A DNA stretch of 46,300 nucleotides from positions 1 to 46,300 of the forward strand of contig JAHZFJ010000005.1 of assembly GCA_019421365.1 (NCBI GenBank), given 5' to 3'. Below, one piece after another: positions 41,155 through 46,300 of the stretch. A program made the translations under genes and the position numbers. How positions within the stretch are numbered: the stretch's first letter is position 1; the number at the start of each line of letters is the position of its first letter. Under the pieces are notes generated by a model, which saw only the letters and a list, made by a program, of their open reading frames with translations, was not told the DNA's origin and searched no databases. The stretch is from Lachnospiraceae bacterium. GTDB taxonomy: Bacteria > Bacillota > Clostridia > Lachnospirales > Lachnospiraceae.

Positions 41155-41892
41155 ATGCGTTATGAATTTAGTTTTTATAAGGAAGAAGATTTTGAAGAGA
41201 TTGAACAATTGGTCTTGGCTTCCTATAGCTTCGAGTATCCAGTTTGGGGGTTGAGCAGACAGGAATTTACAAAAGGTTTACATCCAGCTTTCACTGGTCA
41301 CTATCATACCTTTGAGCATACTGTTGGGGTATATAAAGAAGATGGTAAAATCGTTGCGGTTGTTATGAATGAAGGTAATTATGATGGCGAAGTTTTCTTT
41401 CTATTCGATTCACAAGAACGTGGTGAAGAGAGAGAGCTTCTAATAGAGATGATTAGATTTGCTAAGACCAACGTATCTGGAATAAAAGAGGATAGACGAA
41501 CGAAATACATAGATCTGTATGTACCAGAGTGGAACATAACATTAAAAGAATTGCTTAATGAAAAAGGTTTTACAAAGGAAGAGTGGAGCGAATCGTTATA
41601 CGTTTTACCATTTAATGATGAGCCTTTTGACGTCAAATTACCTGAAGGGTATACGTTTGCAGATGGGAATGCCACACCTGATTTCTATCTTTCCAATACA
41701 CATAGATTGTCATTTGGCTATGGTGGTGAAGATCATGCATGTACGCATGGGGAACAGGCATTTCATGACTTACGGCAAATGAAGCATTACAGAAAAGATC
41801 GAGATATCTGTGTACTTGATGAACTGAAAAGACCAGTTGAAATTGCAAATTCTCATGCCAAGCCTTCATGCAATATGCATATAGTAATATGA
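41155..41892 (+). pseudogene. GNAT acetyltransferase-like gene, C-terminally damaged
   Basis: A 245-residue frame from ATG 41155 (AAGGGGA nine bases upstream; an in-frame ATG at 41089 lacks a site). It starts like a two-domain GNAT protein (YEFSFYKEEDFEEIEQLVLASYSFE), and the second half has the family segment HRLSFGYGGEDHACTHGEQAF followed by KHYRKDRDICVLDE. Soon after DELKRPVEIA, where the second acetyl-CoA-binding strands should follow, it turns into an unrelated tail (NSHAKPSCNMHIVI) and stops. Another frame resumes briefly with a MPSLHAIC-like stretch, so a frameshift plus deletion is likely. The acetyl-CoA loop (RxxGxG) of the second domain is absent. It is probably inactive or reduced to its first domain. 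Confidence 0.5.
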
Positions 41893-41919
41893 CAATTGTC
41901 ACTTTTAATAAATACTATA

Positions 41920-41948
41920 TTGTAATGAATAATAGCTTATGGTAATAT
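41920..41948 (+). promoter_or_regulatory. Promoter of the ABC exporter pair
   Basis: TTGTAA at 41920-41925, a 17-base spacer, and TAATAT at 41943-41948. The leader holds a short GC-rich hairpin, CGGT/ACCG around GGCGCTAGC (about 41980-42000). Confidence 0.45.
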
Positions 41949-42028
41949 ATACCCTGCAAGGAACAATTTAGCTAGTATCGGTTGATGGCGCTAGCGACCG
42001 AACAGACGGAAAGTGAGGGGGGATTTCG

Positions 42029-43696
42029 ATGAAAGAGCTATTGTGGAATAAGAGAGGAAAGTTCATACAGTATTTGTTTGCTTCATTTTTGTTTATTGTA
42101 GACCATTTTGTACAGATTGTAACGTTCTCTGTTATACTAGGAGCAATTGAGCAAGGTACAGATACTGATATGAAGAAGATTATTGGGATTGCAATCTTCG
42201 CAGGCGTGTATAACGCAATCAATTTTATTATTTCAAGGATGCTTCGTATTGGATTTATGCGAGATATCATTCTTGAGGTAAGAAAACAGGCATTTGATAA
42301 AATCATGCGAATGTCTTTCAAACAATTTAGTAGAAAATCAAAAGACGTTTATTTATCTAATTTGATTAATGATATTAATACATTTGAGGAGAGCTTTTTT
42401 GTAAGCTTGTTAAATTTCTTAATCAATACGGGAATGTTTATCTTAAGTTTTATAGTATTGCTGTTCTTACAACCTGTATTGGCAGGGTATATGTTGATTG
42501 CTTCAGCAATCTTGTATGTAATATCCTATTTCTTCTCTAAGAAAACAGTGACATTACAAGAAGAAGTATCAAAAGAAAATGAAGTATTTACTACAAATAT
42601 CAATAACACCTTCCAAGGTCTTGAGATACTTAAGTTAAATCGTATGGAAGATAAGTTCTTACATAAGAGCTTAGATGGACTCCGTAAGTTAGAACTTAGG
42701 AGATATATATTTAATATCTTTGCTGAATGCCAGAAGAATTTAATTAATGTAATTGGTTACGTAATCTCTTGTTTTTTAATGTTATATCTATGTCTTAACT
42801 TTGATAAGGGAATGACATTAACAAATGCAGCCATTGTATTTCAGTTAGGAACAATGATGTTTTTTAATCTGATTGAAGCGTTTCCATTATGGAATAAGAT
42901 CAAGGCTTCTGCGAACATCTATGAAAAGATAACAAAGGACGATGAAGAGAACAATGAGGGCGAAAGTGAAATTAGTGACATTGAAAAGACAGAAGAATTC
43001 AAGATCAATAGGCAAATTGAAGTAAGAGATGTATCCTTTAGTTATGGTGACAAAGAGATTCTAAAACATGCAAACTTTGTGATAGAAAAAGGTAAGAAGT
43101 ATCTAATCAAAGGTGTTAGTGGTGCTGGTAAATCTACATTAATTAATTTACTTTCTATGACCTATGACAACTATGAGGGGCAGATCTTAGCAGATGGCAT
43201 AGATTATAAGAAAATAAAAGAATGTACTTTCCATGATAAAGTTTCATTCATTTATCAAAATGTATTCTTATTCGAAGATACGATTCGCAATAATATAACC
43301 CTATATAAGGAGATTCCTGATGAGCTGGTTCAATCTGCCATAGAAGCATGTGATTTGTCAGAATTAATAGCTAATCAAGAACATGGATTAGACCAAGTAT
43401 TAATGGAAAACGGAAAGAATCTGTCCGGAGGACAAAGACAAAGAATCTCTATTGCAAGAGCCATTGCCAAAGATTCAGAGATCCTATTCGTTGATGAGGG
43501 GACATCAAGTCTGAATGAAGAACTTGGACGGGAGATTGAAAAGGTATTTATATCTCTTCCTCAGACAGTAGTTGCTATTAGTCATAGATATTATGAAGGA
43601 ATATCGGAACAATATGACTATGTATTAGAAATCAAGAATGGTGAAGTATTGCAAAGCGTTGCGGCAGATTATTTTGGGGAGGTGGTTACATGCTAA
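42029..43696 (+). CDS. ABC exporter half-transporter, first subunit
   Basis: A 555-residue fused membrane/ATPase half-transporter. Six helices occupy about 12-300. The ATPase domain (about 330-550) has Walker A GVSGAGKST, the Q-loop FIYQNVFLFEDTI, signature LSGGQRQR, Walker B ILFVDEGTSSLNEE and the switch His in AISHRY, all apparently functional. AGGGGGG precedes ATG 42029. It overlaps the next gene by 7 bases, and that gene encodes the matching half, so they likely form a heterodimer. Such pairs in Lachnospiraceae export drugs, lipids or peptides. There is no peptidase domain and no precursor peptide gene nearby, so the substrate is open. Confidence 0.9.
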   Translation: MKELLWNKRGKFIQYLFASFLFIVDHFVQIVTFSVILGAIEQGTDTDMKKIIGIAIFAGVYNAINFIISRMLRIGFMRDIILEVRKQAFDKIMRMSFKQFSRKSKDVYLSNLINDINTFEESFFVSLLNFLINTGMFILSFIVLLFLQPVLAGYMLIASAILYVISYFFSKKTVTLQEEVSKENEVFTTNINNTFQGLEILKLNRMEDKFLHKSLDGLRKLELRRYIFNIFAECQKNLINVIGYVISCFLMLYLCLNFDKGMTLTNAAIVFQLGTMMFFNLIEAFPLWNKIKASANIYEKITKDDEENNEGESEISDIEKTEEFKINRQIEVRDVSFSYGDKEILKHANFVIEKGKKYLIKGVSGAGKSTLINLLSMTYDNYEGQILADGIDYKKIKECTFHDKVSFIYQNVFLFEDTIRNNITLYKEIPDELVQSAIEACDLSELIANQEHGLDQVLMENGKNLSGGQRQRISIARAIAKDSEILFVDEGTSSLNEELGREIEKVFISLPQTVVAISHRYYEGISEQYDYVLEIKNGEVLQSVAADYFGEVVTC

Positions 43697-45318
43697 AGAG
43701 AGTATTACGACCATTTCCACAACTTATTATTGCTTTGATTTGTCTCGCTGCTGGTACAATCTTAGATGGTATGGTATTTGTTAAGATGATGAGCTTTCTA
43801 GATTATGCACTTGTAGGGGATATGGCTACTTTGAAAGCAGAGATACCATTATTTTTGTTGCAAGCCTGTTTGCTAATCCCAGTAGGTTTACTAGGAACGA
43901 TAACAAAATCATGGTTTCGTAAAGATGCCAATCTTAGCATGAAGAAATACTATATACGAGGAATATTTAAGAAGAATATCTCAGAATTCCAACACGAGAA
44001 TACAGCAACGTATATATCAAGGTTAACCAATGATTGCAATACCCTTGATGCGAATTTTGTAGAGGGTCTATTCACAGTATTCAACGGTATCACTAACTTC
44101 GCTGTTGCTATCTGGATTCTATCAACAGTTGGAGAGGGGATGATTGGTTTTGCTGTGGGTATTACCTCAGTAACGGCAGTTGTATCCATGATATTATCAA
44201 GGCCAGTATCCAAGAAGGTAAAAGAACGAAGCGATCATTTTGATGGATATACCTCTTATATTAAGGAAGTATTATCTGCATTCCATATTGTAAAGAGTAA
44301 TAATCTAAAGGAAAAGGTTACGAATGATTATTATGAGAAAAGTACAGAGATTCAACATAAGGGATATATCATAGAGAAGATTTATACATTTATCAATGCA
44401 TTGCAAAATGGATCATTCTCTCTAATGATTTATCTGGGACTTTGCTATCTGACTTATCAAGCTGTTAAGGGAAATATTACTGCAGCAGGAGCATTAACCG
44501 TTTCCCAGGCGATTCAGCGTATTGCTTGGCCGCTTATGATGATGAGTGAAGCAGTACCTAAGATCTTTGCTTCCAAGGATCTTGGTAAGAAGATTAATGA
44601 GAGTTTATTGAATAAGAATAAACACGAAGAGACTATCGAATTACATGAATTTACTGACAAGATTGAATTGAAAGGTGTTGGTTTTGCTTACGAAGATGCA
44701 GAAGATAAAGCAAAGACACTTCATGACGTGAACATGGAACTTAAGAAGAATGGAAAATATCTAATTGTGGGACCATCAGGTGGTGGTAAATCTACATTAC
44801 TGAAATTGCTTCGTAAATACTATGACGCTACAGAGGGGAATTTATCTATAGATGGAAAATCATTAGCGAGTGTTAAGAAGGAAGATTATTTCTCATTGAT
44901 TGCAAATGTAGAGCAACAGGTGTTTATCTTTGAAGATACTTTGAAGAATAACATTACTCTTTACAAAGAATATTCAGATGAGGAAATTAAGGAAGCAATT
45001 GAAGTAGCGGGATTAACCTCTTTCGTAGAAAATCTACCAGATGGGTTAGATACTATGATTTATGATAATGGAAAGAATATCTCAGGGGGAGAACGTAGCC
45101 GTATTGTTATTGCAAGAGCGATGTTAGCAAAAGCAAGTATCCTATTCATGGATGAGGCATTTGCAGCACTTGATATGGAACGTGCCAGAGAAATTGAGAA
45201 GACAATCTTAAGACTTAAGAACATCACGGTAATTAATGTAAGTCATGTTATCTTTAAAGATACCATATCACAGTATGATAAGGTGTTTCATGTGAAGGGA
45301 ACTGTGACTGAAGGCTAA
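43690..45318 (+). CDS. ABC exporter half-transporter, second subunit
   Basis: A 542-residue half-transporter with six helices (about 10-290) and an ATPase domain (about 315-540). Walker A is GPSGGGKST, the Q-loop LIANVEQQVFIFEDTL, the signature ISGGERSR (Ile and Glu in place of the usual LSGGQ), Walker B ILFMDEAFAALDME and the switch His VSHVI. It starts within the end of the first subunit gene, with GGGGAGG before the ATG. Both subunits keep the catalytic Glu, unlike heterodimers with one dead site. A strong terminator follows. Confidence 0.9.
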   Translation: MLKRVLRPFPQLIIALICLAAGTILDGMVFVKMMSFLDYALVGDMATLKAEIPLFLLQACLLIPVGLLGTITKSWFRKDANLSMKKYYIRGIFKKNISEFQHENTATYISRLTNDCNTLDANFVEGLFTVFNGITNFAVAIWILSTVGEGMIGFAVGITSVTAVVSMILSRPVSKKVKERSDHFDGYTSYIKEVLSAFHIVKSNNLKEKVTNDYYEKSTEIQHKGYIIEKIYTFINALQNGSFSLMIYLGLCYLTYQAVKGNITAAGALTVSQAIQRIAWPLMMMSEAVPKIFASKDLGKKINESLLNKNKHEETIELHEFTDKIELKGVGFAYEDAEDKAKTLHDVNMELKKNGKYLIVGPSGGGKSTLLKLLRKYYDATEGNLSIDGKSLASVKKEDYFSLIANVEQQVFIFEDTLKNNITLYKEYSDEEIKEAIEVAGLTSFVENLPDGLDTMIYDNGKNISGGERSRIVIARAMLAKASILFMDEAFAALDMERAREIEKTILRLKNITVINVSHVIFKDTISQYDKVFHVKGTVTEG

Positions 45319-45328
45319 TAAGTAGAAT

Positions 45329-45378
45329 GAATGGCTGTTGCAAAAGGAGTGGGAATCCATTTTGCAACAGCCATTTTA
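45329..45378. terminator. Bidirectional terminator between the exporter pair and LysR gene
   Basis: A perfect 16-bp stem, AATGGCTGTTGCAAAA (45330-45345) with TTTTGCAACAGCCATT (45360-45375), and a 14-base loop, followed by TTTA on the plus strand. Confidence 0.85.
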
Positions 45379-45413
45379 TGATATTTACTTGTTCATATCT
45401 AAAGAGTGTTATC

Positions 45414-46283
45414 TTATAGAGTATTAAGAAAAGCATATAGTGCTGGAGCAATCGGACGCTTATTACTGTAGATAACTTGGATATACATTTGAATCTGATA
45501 ATCAGCCATTTTTATAAGGGATATCTTACCTTCGTCTAGAGCCTCTTGTAAAGTAAAAGCTGGCAGTAGACCAATGCCAAGTTGATTAGAGACAGCATCG
45601 ATAATGTAATTAGTATAACCAATCTCAGTGGTACAGTTCAAAGATAGATTCCTCATTGTTATATCTGTTTCGAATACATCTCGATAGTTACAACCCTTCT
45701 CAGTCAAGATAAAGGGTTCTTGCAAGAGACGATCAAGATATACGACTTCTTCATTGGCAAGTGGATGAGACGAAGAACAGAAAAAAGAGATGTCTACCGG
45801 ATATTCTCTTACCGTCACTAGATCAGGTCGATGGATTTTATTATCTAATAAGAAGATAACATCAAAGGTACCATTATCAAGGTTTTCTAAGGCTTGTTGG
45901 GTAGTAATAATCTGTATGTTTAAAGAAACGGTTGGGTGTGTTGCTGAGAAATTCTGAAAATACTTTGTATAGTTTGAGGAGCATACCGTCTCCATGACTC
46001 CAATGTTTAAGTTGCCCTTTGGTTCATTCGTTATAGCAAAATGATTGATTGCCTTTGATTCGTACTTTATAATTTGATAGGCGTACTGTAAAAAATCTTT
46101 GCCATTATCTGATAATGTAAGTTTCTTACCATTTCTATTAAACAAGTCAACACCTAGCTCCTCTTCAAGTTGGCGAATCTGCAAGGTTATTGTGGATTGA
46201 GCATAGCCTAAGTGAATAGCTGCTTTAGTTATGCTACCTAATTCGGTTACTTTAATAAATGATCGTATATTTCTTATCTCCAT
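45414..46283 (-). CDS. LysR-family transcriptional regulator
   Basis: A 289-residue protein. The N-terminal winged HTH (1-65) has FIKVTELGSITKAAIHLGYAQSTITLQIRQLEEELGVDLFNR, the LysR signature, split here: FIKVTELGSITKAAIHL then GYAQSTITLQIRQLEEELG. A linker helix follows, and from about 90 a substrate-binding-type effector domain (LNIGVMETVCSSNY, FDVIFLLDN, DISFFCSSSHPLA, GIGLLPAFTLQEAL). It acts as a tetramer responding to a small ligand. AGGAGGAAT lies ten bases before the ATG at 46283. Its usual divergent target would lie beyond the window edge. It converges with the exporter pair and shares only a terminator with them. Confidence 0.92.
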   Translation of the reverse strand: MEIRNIRSFIKVTELGSITKAAIHLGYAQSTITLQIRQLEEELGVDLFNRNGKKLTLSDNGKDFLQYAYQIIKYESKAINHFAITNEPKGNLNIGVMETVCSSNYTKYFQNFSATHPTVSLNIQIITTQQALENLDNGTFDVIFLLDNKIHRPDLVTVREYPVDISFFCSSSHPLANEEVVYLDRLLQEPFILTEKGCNYRDVFETDITMRNLSLNCTTEIGYTNYIIDAVSNQLGIGLLPAFTLQEALDEGKISLIKMADYQIQMYIQVIYSNKRPIAPALYAFLNTL

Positions 46284-46300
46284 GTCTGGGATTCCTCCTA

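Noticed and set aside
42029..45318. Dedicated lantibiotic or peptidase-containing bacteriocin exporter
   Set aside because: Neither subunit has an N-terminal peptidase domain and no precursor peptide or modification enzyme lies nearby.
1..46300. CRISPR arrays, tRNA/rRNA genes, insertion sequences, prophage
   Set aside because: I saw no regular direct-repeat/spacer pattern, no cloverleaf or rRNA-like sequence, and no transposase, integrase or phage genes.

Overview
The window is low-G+C DNA with strong AGGAGG-type ribosome binding sites, TTGACA/TATAAT-like promoters, many intrinsic terminators and typical clostridial gene families (rubredoxin-like protein, EFR1-type ferredoxin, FNT channel, XRE-TPR regulator). 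It looks like a chromosomal segment of an anaerobic, probably spore-forming member of the Lachnospiraceae. My impression is something close to Lachnoclostridium (Clostridium) phytofermentans, but that is recognition, not a search result. I see no rRNA, tRNA, insertion sequence, prophage or CRISPR array.

Layout. 1-9713: housekeeping and transport genes. These are a rubredoxin-like protein, a polar amino-acid ABC importer behind a row of ArgR-like repeats, a YciI-like protein, a MerR-type regulator with a textbook 19-bp-spacer promoter, an FNT formate/nitrite channel, a flotillin-like SPFH protein, a MATE exporter and a 63-aa helix-turn-helix protein. 9873-10718: a secreted protein of unknown role. 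11052-20388: a compact five-gene operon for a synthase-dependent exopolysaccharide. It encodes a nucleotide-sugar dehydrogenase, a 1108-aa protein with four NodB-like deacetylase domains (only the last with intact active-site residues), a PilZ domain joined to a hyaluronan-synthase-like GT2, a degenerate deacetylase and a GH18-like lipoprotein. 20454-20798: a large nested hairpin just before the azoreductase gene, whose helices fit a plus-strand RNA.

21515-28888: an AlaX-type editing hydrolase, a lipid kinase, a CYP152-type P450, and a 627-aa tandemly duplicated XRE-TPR (RNPP-like) regulator. The regulator gene converges on a 51-codon gene for an exported peptide (27141-27296, minus strand). 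Regulator and peptide form a candidate peptide quorum-sensing pair, with dyad operators in both promoter regions. A Nudix/IDI-like gene and a methyltransferase follow. 29094-34800: an operon of ubiD, ubiA and ubiX with a three-gene ABC importer, suggesting uptake, prenylation and decarboxylation of an aromatic acid (quinone precursor salvage). 34982-35731: a flavodoxin-ferredoxin protein.

35890-40905 (minus): a 1211-aa six-cupredoxin multicopper oxidase resembling the bacillar Mn(II) oxidase MnxG, with two small proteins and a Cys-rich protein upstream. A SigE-like promoter precedes them, so a sporulation-linked metal oxidase complex is plausible. 41155-46283: a C-terminally damaged GNAT gene, a heterodimeric ABC exporter and a LysR regulator.

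The strongest candidates for undescribed biology are the regulator/peptide pair, the PilZ-GT2 exopolysaccharide operon with its catalytically degenerate deacetylase domains, the Mnx-like gene set, and the structured RNA at 20454-20798.
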